A stretch of 10,000 bases of DNA from Actinidia chinensis (lineage: Eukaryota; Streptophyta; Magnoliopsida; Ericales; Actinidiaceae). This document shows, piece by piece, positions 1 through 7,721 of this stretch (the first letter of the stretch is position 1; each line of letters begins with the position of its first letter). A model generated the notes under the pieces. The model was given only the letters and a program-made list of their open reading frames with translations. It searched no databases and was not told where the DNA came from. Location of the stretch: positions 482,479 through 492,478 of the forward strand of contig CM018894.1 of the NCBI GenBank assembly GCA_009663005.1, read 5' to 3'. The position numbers and the translations under genes were made by a program.

Positions 1-560
1 TTGGAGGCAAGGTCCTATGTCATAGGCTTCAGGACTATTATTTATGTAGATAGATTACTAGTTTGCACCCTTTGGTGTGAGCTTGGTACTTAGCGTTAAA
101 GATCAACCCAGATATGATAGTCAAACTATGAGAAGATATTCAAAAATAATACAATTGAGTAAGATGATCTATGTATGTGCACATTCAGTAAGGAAAGCAC
201 ATGTCGAACCTGCTTCAATAGTAGAAACGGATCTAGGGAAACTCGAAGCCCTTGGGACCTAAAAGTTTCATTGGCTCCTGTCCAATGGCAGATGAATGAC
301 CACGACATCCTCCAACCAAACGTTCTAACATCCACATACAGCAAGTCATGAAGAATCAAATCAAAGCCTCTAAATACCAAGTCTAAAATGAATCCAGATC
401 TATCAAAATGCAAGCATATCAAAACAAAGTTTGGAAGCAGTCACAAGATGGGCACGACACTGTAGCAATAAAGAGTCATCAGAGATGGCGAACGAACGAC
501 GGCGATTCATGGTTGCTTAAAGGCTCTCACAGTTACTCTCTCTAAAATACTCTTAGATTG
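1..560. other. unassigned sequence, no recognisable gene
   Basis: This stretch has only short open frames on both strands (61 codons plus strand, 98 codons minus strand), and none resembles a protein I know. On the minus strand it lies just downstream of a TATA box at 589-596. The first minus-strand ATG after that box (510) opens a 35-codon frame beginning MNRRRSFAISDD and ending at 403. The stretch could therefore be the transcribed part of a minus-strand LTR, a non-autonomous element or a dead gene. No tRNA primer-binding site complementary to the common plant copia primer was seen. Nothing stronger can be said. Confidence 0.3.
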
Positions 561-588
561 CAAAGTGAACAAATAGGGTGGAGTTCAC

Positions 589-596
589 TATTTATA
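589..596 (-). promoter_or_regulatory. TATA box, minus strand
   Basis: Read on the minus strand the sequence is CGCCTATAAATAGTG, a near-ideal plant TATA box. It is followed about 50-60 bases downstream by a CT/GA-rich leader (TTTTAGAGAGAGTAACTG) and an ATG at 510. Sequence upstream on the same strand (602-830) holds an imperfect tandem repeat, as is common in the U3 of plant LTRs. The call is by motif and context only. It could be the promoter of a retroelement LTR or of an extinct gene. Confidence 0.4.
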
Positions 597-601
597 GGCG
601 G

Positions 602-830
602 GCTCAAATGTGCTGAGTTCCCACACAAATAGGACCTAAGGATGCTTCGGTTCCGTGCCCTAATTCGGCTCAAAGCAAACTTTGTGTCGATACATGGCAC
701 AGACTTGCTATAGTTCCCGCTCAAACAACAGCTAAGGGTAGGTGCACCGCTTCGGCGTCCATGCCCTAGTCAAACTTTAGGTGAACCCAACGTCGACGCA
801 TGGCATAGCTAAGGATAATGAGTGGACAAC
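602..830 (-). repeat. imperfect ~105-bp tandem duplication upstream of the TATA box
   Basis: Two diverged units can be aligned at an offset of about 105-118 bases. Shared anchors are GCTCAAA (602 and 720), GCTTCGG (644 and 749), TGCCCTA (about 656 and 762), CAAACTTT, and GTCGAnnCATGGCA (about 687 and 793). Divergence is substantial, with substitutions and indels. Tandem repeats just upstream of a TATA box resemble enhancer repeats of LTR U3 regions; that role is inferred. Confidence 0.45.
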
Positions 831-859
831 TTACAGGCACTAAAGAGCCCCTGTGTTAG

Positions 860-1160
860 AGTTTCCCCATACTAAAGAATATTCATAAACAGATCCTATA
901 ACCTTTGCAACCGATGACTAAGCTCATGTTAGCTGAGAGACAATTGTGAGAGTATAAAATATGCTTCATCATTCCAAATCGTGTAGGGCGAGCACCACCA
1001 CTGAACTATTGCTTTATAGAAAGTTCAATTGTATCATCTCACTGGAGCTCGATTAGAGGACTTGACCAAACGGAGGAATCCCAAGGCACGTCAGGGTCAG
1101 AGGGTAGCATACACAGCGAGTTTCCTTTGCCACCCACATGCTTGGGTTCAAACCCGTATG
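860..1160. other. non-coding stretch, nothing recognised
   Basis: No open frame, RNA gene or repeat could be identified. The right part (from about 1080, with CCAAGGCACGTCAGGGTC and a short palindromic AAACCCG stretch) may already belong to the LTR remnant that follows, but no terminal TG or target duplication fixes the boundary. Confidence 0.3.
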
Positions 1161-1530
1161 ACATGATAGGATAGTTACCCATCATGCCTTATGGGCATGA
1201 TTAGGTCAATTGCCTAGTCACTGACATGGCAGTAAGCACGTCAATGCACGCGTATGGCTACACTATAAAAGGCCTAGCCCTTTCTCTCTCATGGTACGCA
1301 ATTTCTATCTACAATACTCTTTCTCTACACCAGAGCCAAAAGAACTTTCTCTCTCTTCTTTTTTGGTCACTAACTTGGCCGTCGGAGAGCCATCCCGAAA
1401 TAATTTCAGACAGTTTTTCTCACTGCTCCTGTCTTACAGGTCCAACAAGAGCCTTTAGCCACCAACTTTTATCAGTCAACCATTGTCGATATCTACGTTT
1501 GATTTTCTATCATCCTCACTACGCTACAGG
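1160..1530 (+). mobile_element. LTR remnant, Ty3/gypsy (Tat-type), plus strand
   Basis: The diagnostic core is TATAAAAG at 1264-1271, GGTACGC at 1293-1299, a CT-rich leader with repeated CTCTCTC, and CACTAACTTGGCCGTCGGAG ending at 1387, followed by an ACAGGT motif near 1435. The 'CTTGnnCGTCGGAG' segment in R/U5 downstream of TATAAAA is typical of Tat-lineage plant gypsy LTRs. The upstream U3 contains GGTCAATTGCCTAGTCACTGACATGG-like sequence. Neither end is sharply defined and no second copy lies in the window, so this is a solo or truncated LTR. A 136-codon open frame across it (1226-1636) is not treated as a gene. LTR identity rests on motif order; the boundaries are approximate. Confidence 0.55.
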
Positions 1531-1990
1531 TTTGATTAGAACTTCCTCTCCCGGTAGTCAATTATATACATTTTTACTCGCATTAAATCTTATCTCTTTC
1601 CTTTCATTTGAGTATTTTATATTTTATACAAAATAAGTTGCCCTTATTGGTTCTCTATTTTCACACAATGTTTTTGTCTTTACGTTTCAATATTTCACTA
1701 TCTTTTTTTAGATTTAAAAAAAATAAAAAAATTATTGACTCTCGCATTGATACAAGACTCTTTCAACTGTGTGATTTTATGAGCTTAAGTTTCCATCCGC
1801 ACGCATGCAGGTTACTAATACATGACCTTTGAATTATTTTAAATTTTAGTTTTACTTTTGGGAAAATCAATACACATTTCTTATTTTAGGTGTATGGTGC
1901 ACACTCCATTTAATAACTATTAAATAAAAAAATTTAATCTAAACTTTTAAATAAATTAATAGTTCATAATAGCAACTTGAATAGTATGCT
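1530..1990. other. AT-rich non-coding stretch with a small hairpin
   Basis: The sequence is strongly T-rich on the plus strand at 1600-1740 and then A/T-rich throughout. A perfect 9-bp inverted repeat AACTATTAA / TTAATAGTT lies at 1915-1923 and 1956-1964. No gene is recognisable. The 74-codon frame at 1608-1832 is low-complexity F/L/S-rich sequence and is not supported as coding. Confidence 0.4.
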
Positions 1991-2400
1991 AAATTTACTT
2001 TTATGAATTATATTGATTAGGTTATGAATCATATTAGGTTTATTATGAATTTGTTATGAATAAATTTGTTATAAATTCTATTGGTATGTTTTGGTAATTT
2101 TATGAATTTTTACGGTTCTTTTTATGAATTCTTATGAATATAATTATAAAAATAATTAAGTCACCTTAAAGCATAATTATCGTAGATCCCACCAATTAAA
2201 GTTTACTTATATGAATTTTATTAGTTTGGTTATGAATGGTTATGGCTATTATTATGAACTAGTGTAGCTTTAAACAATGAATTAGTCACTTCATAGCATT
2301 AATTGTCGTGGAACACTCAAATTAAAATTTACTTTTATGAATTTTATTAATTTGGCTATGAATTGTTTAGTTTGGTTATGATTAGTTATGACTATTGATA
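1991..2400. repeat. degenerate tandem repeats rich in TTATGAATT
   Basis: Three diverged copies of a unit containing (A/G)TTTACTTnTATGAATT followed by TATTnnTTnGGnTATGAAT start at about 1991, 2201 and 2326. The second and third form a clear tandem pair at an offset of about 126 bases: TCACCTTAAAGCATAATTAT at 2161 aligns with TCACTTCATAGCATTAATTG at 2286. TTATGAAT recurs between copies at a shorter, irregular spacing. Base composition is extremely AT-rich. This is probably the inside of a degraded non-coding element or an AT-rich minisatellite. The host family is unknown. Confidence 0.5.
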
Positions 2401-2459
2401 TTTTATTTGATATTAGTATTACTTGTAAGGGGACAAATATCAAATACTAGTTATAGCGT

Positions 2460-3036
2460 GTAGTGTTTGAGAGGTGAGATGAAAGAAATCGAGGATAGAC
2501 ACTCACAGGAGTTCTACAACGGCGTTAGTAGCTTCAACCATTCAACCAGTAATGTCCTAACTGCAATAAAAGAATAGTGAAATCGGTCGCAGGAGATTTT
2601 TTTGAAAAAGGCCTCTCCGACGATCAAGTTAAAAAACTGGAGAATGTAGAAAGAGAAAGTGTGTATGTTCAGATAGCCAAAGTGCGCGTACCTTTATGAG
2701 AACAGGAGTTTTTTTATATAGTGTAGCTCGGCGAGTATCTCGACGCGCCAGTAGGTAGGTGGTTGACCCAACCATGCCTTTATGGCTCAGTTGGTAGCAC
2801 ATCTCCATACTATAAATGCCATGTTTCAGGTATGGGGATGTCAGAGATAACTTCTCCGTGCAAGTCTCCTTTGTCCCCTAACATACCTCGGAATCACTGC
2901 CGATCGTTGTCTCTTGGCCAACTCAGTATGGTTGGTCCATTGAGCTTGTTGTATAGCGATAGCTCGGTTGTAGTACATATAGTTTAGTCTTGCATGATGT
3001 CAATGCTTGGTAGTGTTTCGACTGAGCTAAAGTGAT
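2460..3036 (-). mobile_element. LTR remnant, Ty3/gypsy (Tat-type), minus strand
   Basis: Read on the minus strand, the order is a long U3 (about 3036 to 2721), TATATAAA at 2720-2713, GGTACGC at 2692-2686, a CT-rich leader, and TAACTTGATCGTCGGAG ending at 2615, followed by GGCCTTTTTC. This is the same R/U5 layout as the other two LTRs here but in the opposite orientation, and the sequence is different enough to be another family. It abuts the antisense-gene fragment starting at 3037. No matching second LTR or clear TG...CA ends were found, so it is a solo LTR or the edge of a nested insertion. Coordinates are approximate. Confidence 0.6.
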
Positions 3037-3299
3037 CTTGGGGTCCACGCCAATATTCGCCACGTCAACACCGAGGTTGGGGAATTGATGGAGAGAAGCT
3101 TGCTCTTGCAGAACTCAAATCCCTCGCTGAGTATGTTGCAGCAGAAATCTCTGTAACCGCCCGCCTATTACCCCCGAGGCTTTGAAGTCCTCGATGCTAG
3201 ATCCTTGGCCTGCAAGTTTATTTTATTTGCCGGTGGCCTTCAGATCATCCACATCGGTGCAGGCTTTGATCCCAAGACTCCTCTTAAGTCGGCCAACTT
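3037..3299 (-). pseudogene. C-terminal fragment of gypsy-type transposon protein
   Basis: This segment is a direct repeat of 3642-3906, which belongs to the C-terminal coiled-coil part of the larger minus-strand pseudogene. Long blocks match exactly, for example GGTTGGGGAATTGATGGAGA, TCCTCGATG..CTAGATCCTTGGCCT, and CTTCAGATCATCCAC. Many one- to three-base insertions and deletions destroy any reading frame, so it cannot be coding. It ends near 3300 where an 11-base T run begins (3304-3314). The plus-strand 63-codon frame here (3182-3373) is a shadow. The piece is either a duplicated end of the neighbouring copy or the remains of a third antisense gene. Confidence 0.6.
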
Positions 3300-3570
3300 T
3301 GGATTTTTTTTTTTCCCTTTTGATCGCCATAACAATGTCGCCAATCGATATCGCCACTCCATTAACATGGTAATTTGATCGCCCTCACAAGCCGTTCGCC
3401 CTAGGACGGAATGAGCATTGAATACTTTTACAAGAATAAACAGAAACTATATAACTCGCCAAAAACAAACGTCAATGGATTGCAATTCATAACCAAGAAC
3501 TGATTACATTTGTTGAGCCTCGCCTAAGCGAGTGGCCACAAAAAAAACAAAAATATTTATACATCGGGAG
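3300..3570. other. spacer downstream of the antisense pseudogene
   Basis: No gene. On the minus strand this would be the 3' flank of the pseudogene ending at 3571. It contains AT-rich stretches (ATATTTATACATC at 3551-3565, AAAAAAAACAAAAATA at 3541-3555) and a plus-strand stretch dense in ATCGCC (TGATCGCCAT, GTCGCCAATC, TATCGCCACT, TGATCGCCCT between 3321 and 3387). A similar ATCGCC/GTCGC-rich stretch lies at 6290-6440, also just beyond the 3' end of the second antisense copy. The stretch is therefore probably part of the duplicated cassette. Confidence 0.35.
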
Positions 3571-3622
3571 CTACCCCTGAATAGGGGATCTTTCGTCTTT
3601 CATCGCCTTCCTCTTTCCTCGG

Positions 3623-3635
3623 CCCCCCCCCCCCC
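3623..3635. repeat. C13 homopolymer followed by A6
   Basis: Thirteen consecutive C bases (G on the minus strand) followed by six A bases, inside the C-terminal end of the minus-strand pseudogene. The run lies next to the start of the 265-bp direct repeat (3642). It may be a slippage product or an assembly artefact, and its length is likely unreliable. Confidence 0.85.
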
Positions 3636-4041
3636 AAAAAACTTGGGTCCATCGCCATATTCGCCACGTCAAACACGATGGTTGGGGAATTGATGGAGAA
3701 AGTTGCCTCTTGCAAACTCCAAATCCCTCGCGAAGTAGTTGCAGCCAGAATCTGTAACCGCCGCCTTGAATTCCCCAGGCTGGAAGTCCTCGATGGCTAG
3801 ATCCTTGGCCTTCGCCAGGTATTTTCTGCTCACGGGTGGACTTCAGATCATCCACCTCGGTGCCAGGCTTTGATCCCAAGGCTCCTCGCTAAGCTTCGGC
3901 CAACCGATTCTCCGCCTTAACAGCTCGCTTTTGAGCTTTACCAATTCAAGCTCGGCCAGAAATCTGCGTAAGCCATATGGAAGTCATGTCCGGGAGATGA
4001 TCCTGGCTACGGAGGGCGAGAGAAGAGGACGAAACGACCAC

Positions 4042-4101
4042 CTCCAAAATAACATCTAGTATTTGTCAAAAGAAACAATGACAAGTTTTTCACAAGGTTA
4101 C
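4042..4101 (-). other. probable 60-nt intron, same position as in the second copy
   Basis: On the minus strand CCTGGTCAG is followed by GTAACC, AT-rich sequence, and TTTTGGAG before GTGGTCGTTTCGTCC. The sequence after the acceptor aligns with that after the acceptor of the intron at 7212-7143: CGTCCTCTTCTCTCGCCCTCC here, TGGTCTTCTTCGCCGTCC there. A shared position in two diverged copies makes a true intron more likely than a chance open frame. Sixty bases is short, and small deletions may have shortened it. Confidence 0.4.
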
Positions 4102-5041
4102 CTGACCAGGGCGTGGAAAGTTTTTGGCGACCAACGTTCTCGGCATAAATCTGTTCAAACCTCTTTCTTGTGAAAGCCGGGAAATCACCCCCAGGAGCAA
4201 CCTAGAGCCACAGAAGCATCCGGACATCATAGATTCGGGCTCCTATATCACACCAGGGGAGAGGTCCCCGCCTTAGCAGCATGCCCCTGGCATTGATCGA
4301 CCCTCGGTTGGACTGGAATCTTTTTAGCGGCGGGGGCGGCGCGCTTCCTTCCCTTCTCGAAAAAGACCAGGGCTCGGCCACTTTGATTAAGTGGTAGCAT
4401 GCCCGCGTACGTTTTTCCCAGAATAACGACTACTTGGTAGGAGGCTCTTGGCTGTCGTCGCCTTCGCAGCCTTCTCGCCTTGGCCTTGCCTCCTGTTTTT
4501 TCACCCAAGGCGGGGGGCACCAATCGAGCCGATATAGTGCAAATGGGATATGTCAAATAAGGAGAAAATAGTAAACAAGTGGTTTCTAGGATATACATCA
4601 GATCTGAGCTCGGGGGGCAGATTAGAATTCGAAATTGGAATCCGACCCTGAAATCTGAACTGGAGCCGGACGTCCAGATAGGGATTCGTAACGGGTCCTT
4701 TACCTTCCCCCGAGCCACCTTAAAGGGTTTCATCGGGGATACCAATGATGGGCTCTACTAATCGCCCTCCGATCCCCCGTCTAATGACTCCCAGGTATTC
4801 CAAAACGAATCTTCGCGAGTAAACGAACTCACCCTCATCACACGAGGTCGTGTTGTCTCCGCCACTGGTAGTGGTAGTTAGTAGAGAGCGACGCAAACCA
4901 CAGCAAAATGTTTCTTGAAGGTCGCGAACCCAGAACCTTACGGAAACCTAGAAGTAGCCGCTGGGCTCATCTCCCGAAGATCGTCTCCGTCCTCTTGGGC
5001 GTCAACATCGGACAGAGTCGGTAAATTGTTACAGCTTTTTC

Positions 5042-5108
5042 CTAAAAATTGCCATGTCAGGCGACAAAGACAATGGCTTACAAAAAAAAATAAAAAATAG
5101 GAAATAAC
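5042..5108 (-). other. probable 67-nt spliceosomal intron
   Basis: On the minus strand the exon end GGAACGCAG is followed by GTTATTTCC, a long T-rich tract, a branch-point-like CTGAC, and TTTTTAG before GAAAAAGC. It lies right after the conserved N-terminal domain. The composition changes sharply from mixed exon sequence to T-rich intron sequence. A length of 67 nt is near the lower limit for plant introns. It was recognised by motif only. Confidence 0.4.
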
Positions 5109-5852
5109 CTGCGTTCCCAAGATCTGGGAAACTCGTGGAGTAGTATTCCACTGGCGGTGTGGTGGTTGCCCGAAGGAACTACCACTATCCCCAAGCAAAA
5201 AAAGAACCTTATCTTCCACCCCTTTTCGTTGCTCGGAGATCCTCGGAGCAAGTTCTTCCAGGCCTGCCTTGAAGTAGTACCACCCCGAATCGGGTAAGGG
5301 ACTGAGGGAGTATAAGCACCTGAATCGTCACAGGACATGTGAGTTTGAAGTGACGCAATCACCAAGCGACAGATGACTGATGTCAGAGTTGGGAGAAGAG
5401 GAGATAACTGTTGTAGGGCAAATCGTGTAATGAATCAAATTTCCCTATGGTCATTGAATGGGAAAGCGGGAAGCCTTAAGCCGGCCAGAAAAAGCGGCTT
5501 CGTTAAACGCTACCTCGCCTTTGGCGGGCTGATAAAATGGTTTCGCCCCATCCCCCAGGAATCCGAAGTCGTACCCCTGGGGGAAATGAATACGTCGCTC
5601 CGAGATTGTCCAGTCAGCCGGGGACATGGACGTTACTCTCCTTAGTGAGGATCGAAGGTATCCATCTTTGGGGATTTGAGTATTGGTGCGAACAAGAGGA
5701 AGACTGGCTCGTTTCGTCGATATAAGATTCGCCCCCAGATGATCGATATCCAAGAAGGCGGGATTGCTCAGATTCTTTCGACTCTGAGGTTGGTCTTGGA
5801 GGGCCTTCGACAGCAACGGAAAGGGAAATGTGCGAAGAATAGGTTTAACTCA

Positions 5853-6045
5853 TTTATATACATACAGGGGAGGGACTTGTGAGCGATTCAGGCCCAACGG
5901 CCCAGATCACGTGACCGTTTCGTTTCCGAGATGTAAAAATCGCCGTTCCCGCCATTAGACCATTTTCTCGCGCTTTAACCTATCTGCATTTAAGTCACGT
6001 CCACGTGGCTCCCTGGAGTGAGTCCGTGACGCTCCACCTGGCCAC
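5853..6045 (-). promoter_or_regulatory. promoter region of the first antisense copy
   Basis: On the minus strand a TATATAAA box (5860-5853) lies about 40 bases before the start of the open frame at 5816. Two G-boxes (CACGTG) lie upstream, at 5908-5913 and 6002-6007. The stretch around the distal G-box (GCATTTAA.. from 5986, then CCACGTGGCTCC) is homologous to 7798-7830, upstream of the second antisense copy. A TATA box and G-boxes preserved upstream of both copies indicate that the antisense gene had its own Pol II promoter. Activity today cannot be judged from sequence. Confidence 0.5.
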
Positions 6046-6290
6046 AACCATCATTGCACAAAACACGTCAGCATTGGTCATGCAAACAGGCTGTGATCCT
6101 GTGATTAAAACAATCTATGAGGGATGCCTACGTCGCCTATCGCGCATTAAGTTGTACATATCTTACCGGTAAATTTGAAATTAACCTTATTGCGCTGAAG
6201 CTACTCGCTCGCCCAAAAGTTTGACCTAGATGCACTACAAGTCAAACCATGCCGCCTAAATCTTATATGCCTAAGGGGTAAGAGATCTAG
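6046..6290. other. intercopy spacer, nothing recognised
   Basis: No ORF or repeat of note between the promoter of the first antisense copy and the 3' flank of the second. It has several TCGCC/GCGC motifs. An isolated CACTACAAG at 6232-6240 was considered and not accepted as a CACTA terminus. Confidence 0.3.
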
Positions 6291-6540
6291 ATCGCCAGGT
6301 TCGTTACAAAATGACTCTTGAGAATTTTGATCACCATTACAGACGTCGCAGTAATGAGAACGCCCATTCATTACGACAAGGAATCTTCATCGCCAGTCGA
6401 CGATTTCGCCATATATATCTCGTTCGCCCAGAGCTAATCATTAGGTGGTGGAAAGTTTTGATCACCGTTTACCATGAATACTGCAATAAGATGTACGAAT
6501 CCATACCGAAGTAATCAAGGTCAAAGGGAAAAAGACACAG
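6290..6540. other. 3' flank of second antisense copy, TCGCC-rich
   Basis: This is non-coding sequence dense in ATCGCC, CGTCGC and TTCGCC. It contains the partial internal repetition TTTTGATCACCATTACAGACG (6327) and TTTTGATCACCGTTTACCATG (6456). It resembles the ATCGCC-rich spacer at 3318-3387, which lies in the same position relative to the other copy. The 67-codon plus-strand frame at 6311-6514 has no recognisable similarity and is not called as a gene. Confidence 0.35.
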
Positions 6541-6557
6541 TTGGAAGCGAATCAGCT

Positions 6558-6563
6558 TTTATT
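6558..6563 (-). terminator. AATAAA poly(A) signal for the second antisense copy
   Basis: Minus-strand AATAAA, within GGATAAATAAAAGC, lies about 70 bases beyond the likely end of the pseudogene reading frames. It follows an AT-rich, TTTA-repeat stretch (6598-6615) typical of a plant 3' UTR. This supports independent transcription of the antisense gene. Motif evidence only. Confidence 0.4.
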
Positions 6564-6597
6564 TATCCATCGGAAATCACGAATACAATACCAATAC

Positions 6598-6615
6598 AAA
6601 ATAAATAAATAAATA
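6598..6615. repeat. short AAAT microsatellite
   Basis: About four AAAT units, slightly imperfect, lie in the presumed 3' UTR of the minus-strand pseudogene. No role is implied. Confidence 0.7.
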
Positions 6616-6631
6616 CAAAAAGGGGAATCCT

Positions 6632-7612
6632 TAGACACCAGTTTCGCCAACCCCCTTACCCGGTTGTGCTGCCCCTTATTCGGCCGTCTTTTCTCGGCTT
6701 CAGCCTCTTTTGGCGAGGAATTTCATGGTCATCTCGACGTCCTCCAGACAAAGCCGAGGTCAGGATACTGGTGCGCGAGCTGCCTCTTGCAGAAAGTCAA
6801 AGCCATCGCCGGAAAATAAGGAGGGATGCCGATCCCCTCACAGTTCTAAAAAGTCATCCGACTCTTTGAACGCGGCGATGATCCTACCTTGCGTGAGAGA
6901 CTGGCCTTTTTTCTAGATCGGAGAACCTCGCTCTAGCCTCCGATGACCTTGCCTCTGGCTTCGGCATCCTCGGCGAGCTTTTCCCCTCGCCTTCTCCTCA
7001 CAAGGGCACCCTCTAATTCAATGGCCCGATATTTTTGCGCTCGAACCATTTCCATTTCGGAAGATCAGCGACAGCAATTTGATTAGAGCGCACTCGGCGA
7101 AATCCCTGCTGCGGACGGCGAAGAAGACCATAAGATAACCCCCTGTGATACAAACAGAATTGAAATTACCGCACTGATATGAATGACAACACCTTTAGAG
7201 AAAAACAAATACTGGTCCGAGAACATGGAGAAACTGGTCACAACCTGATCGAGTGAGCCTATCACCTTCTCTTTGTCCGCGAGTATCACCCCGGCCAGAA
7301 TTTTTTCGTTGTGGACCGCACTGGCCATCACTAAGCCTGTGGGCCCAAGGCTTCGCCAAGAGTTCGCCTGACCGAACTACCCACTATGAAGCAATGGGCG
7401 GCCTCACGGGAGCGTGAGACGTTCCAGTATCATTTTAGCCTTCTTGACTCTGGCAATGGCGCGACCTGTTTCCTTGGACCCATCGTCCAAAGCCCTTTTA
7501 CCGGAGTAGTTTTCGGACCCTTCCGGGATAACAACGCCTCGAAGCAAGAGGTGGCGGCATTTTGAGCCACACCTTGGCGAGATCACTGAGCTTGAGTCTC
7601 TCTTTTAGACAT
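6632..7612 (-). pseudogene. antisense gypsy-type transposon protein, internally deleted copy
   Basis: This is a second member of the same minus-strand family. An ATG at 7612 lies about 110 bases after a TATA box. Pieces in order on the minus strand are a basic linker (GKRALDDGSKETGRAIARVK at about 7510-7450), AGVILADKEKVIGSLDQVV near 7290-7230, a 70-nt intron at 7212-7143, and a coiled coil (EMEMVRAQKYRAIELEGAL near 7060-7000). Next come FKESDDF at 6870-6850 and the tail ALTFCKRQLAHQYPDLGF at about 6803-6750, then a charged end. The ESDDF...CKRQ...YPDL tail is characteristic of the coiled-coil end of these proteins. The conserved N-terminal domain (GWYYF / GWKIRFFF segment) of the neighbouring copy is missing, and frameshifts and stops break the rest. 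The spacing between promoter and tail is about 1.27 kb shorter than in the other copy. Confidence 0.65.
7143..7212 (-). other. probable 70-nt spliceosomal intron
   Basis: On the minus strand TCGGACCA is followed by GTATTTGTTTTTCTC, T-rich sequence and TTTGTATCACAG before GGGGTTATC. Donor, acceptor, length and base composition all fit a plant intron. The flanking exons align with those around 4101-4042 in the other copy. One frame happens to stay open through the intron, which yields the hydrophobic stretch YLFFSKGVVIHISAVISILF; this is intron translation rather than a membrane segment. Confidence 0.5.
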
Positions 7613-7721
7613 AGGCCGATCAATGATTAAAACACGGCGTCCTAGAAGAAGGTGAGACGTCGGAAGCAGGTTAAGTAGCGCAATAGTGAGTCGAAAAAGT
7701 GCCAAAAGACAGGGGAGCCCC

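Larger units (their letters stand above)
3571..5816 (-). pseudogene. antisense gypsy-type transposon protein, decayed full-length copy
   Basis: This is a broken gene of the plant 'putative gypsy-type transposon' family (Transposase_28-like region plus coiled-coil tail). I know of no established biochemical function for it. Diagnostic pieces appear in different frames, in the expected order. At about 5520-5455 there is an AAF..GL+..+FP-type segment (NEAAFSGRLKASRFPI in one frame, FLAGLRLPAFPF in another). Near 5300-5180 come GWYYFKA and then SPSNEKGWKIRFFF. A basic linker follows at 4530-4300 (GGKAKARRLRRRRQPRA, then FFEKGRKRAAPAAKK). A charged coiled coil lies at 3960-3900 (ELELVKLKSEL; VKAENRLAEA), and a tail with KAAVTDSGCNYFARDLEFA and FLHQFPN lies near 3770-3680. 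Frames change repeatedly and stops interrupt the series, so it is dead or assembled with errors. No ATG sits at the N-terminus of the open frame that starts at 5816. Two T-rich introns are likely (5108-5042 and 4101-4042). A C13 run interrupts the tail at 3623-3635. Confidence 0.7.

Noticed and set aside
1226..1636. 136-codon plus-strand open frame
   Set aside because: It crosses the LTR TATA box, leader and U5, has leader-like composition (S, L, F-rich), and shows no recognisable domain.
2775..2850. tRNA-like or SINE head: TGGCTCAGTTGG (2783-2794) matches the Pol III A box
   Set aside because: No acceptable B box, acceptor stem or anticodon arm follows, and the segment lies inside the U3 of the minus-strand LTR.
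3574..3587. CCCCT-GAAT-AGGGG hairpin as a terminator
   Set aside because: A 5-bp stem is too short to mean much, and plant Pol II genes do not use such terminators.
4248..4745. 165-codon minus-strand frame as an intact gene
   Set aside because: It is only one frame of the decayed antisense pseudogene. Other parts of the same protein lie in other frames on both sides, and its N-terminal part may be intron or linker sequence.
6232..6245. CACTACAAGTCAAA resembles the CACTA transposon terminus
   Set aside because: It lacks the further conserved AAAA stretch, and no inverted partner or 3-bp target duplication was found in the window.
7083..7331. Membrane segment in the 82-codon minus-strand frame (YLFFSKGVVIHISAVISILF)
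   Set aside because: The hydrophobic stretch coincides with a GT...CAG T-rich segment that is best read as an intron at a position shared with the other copy.
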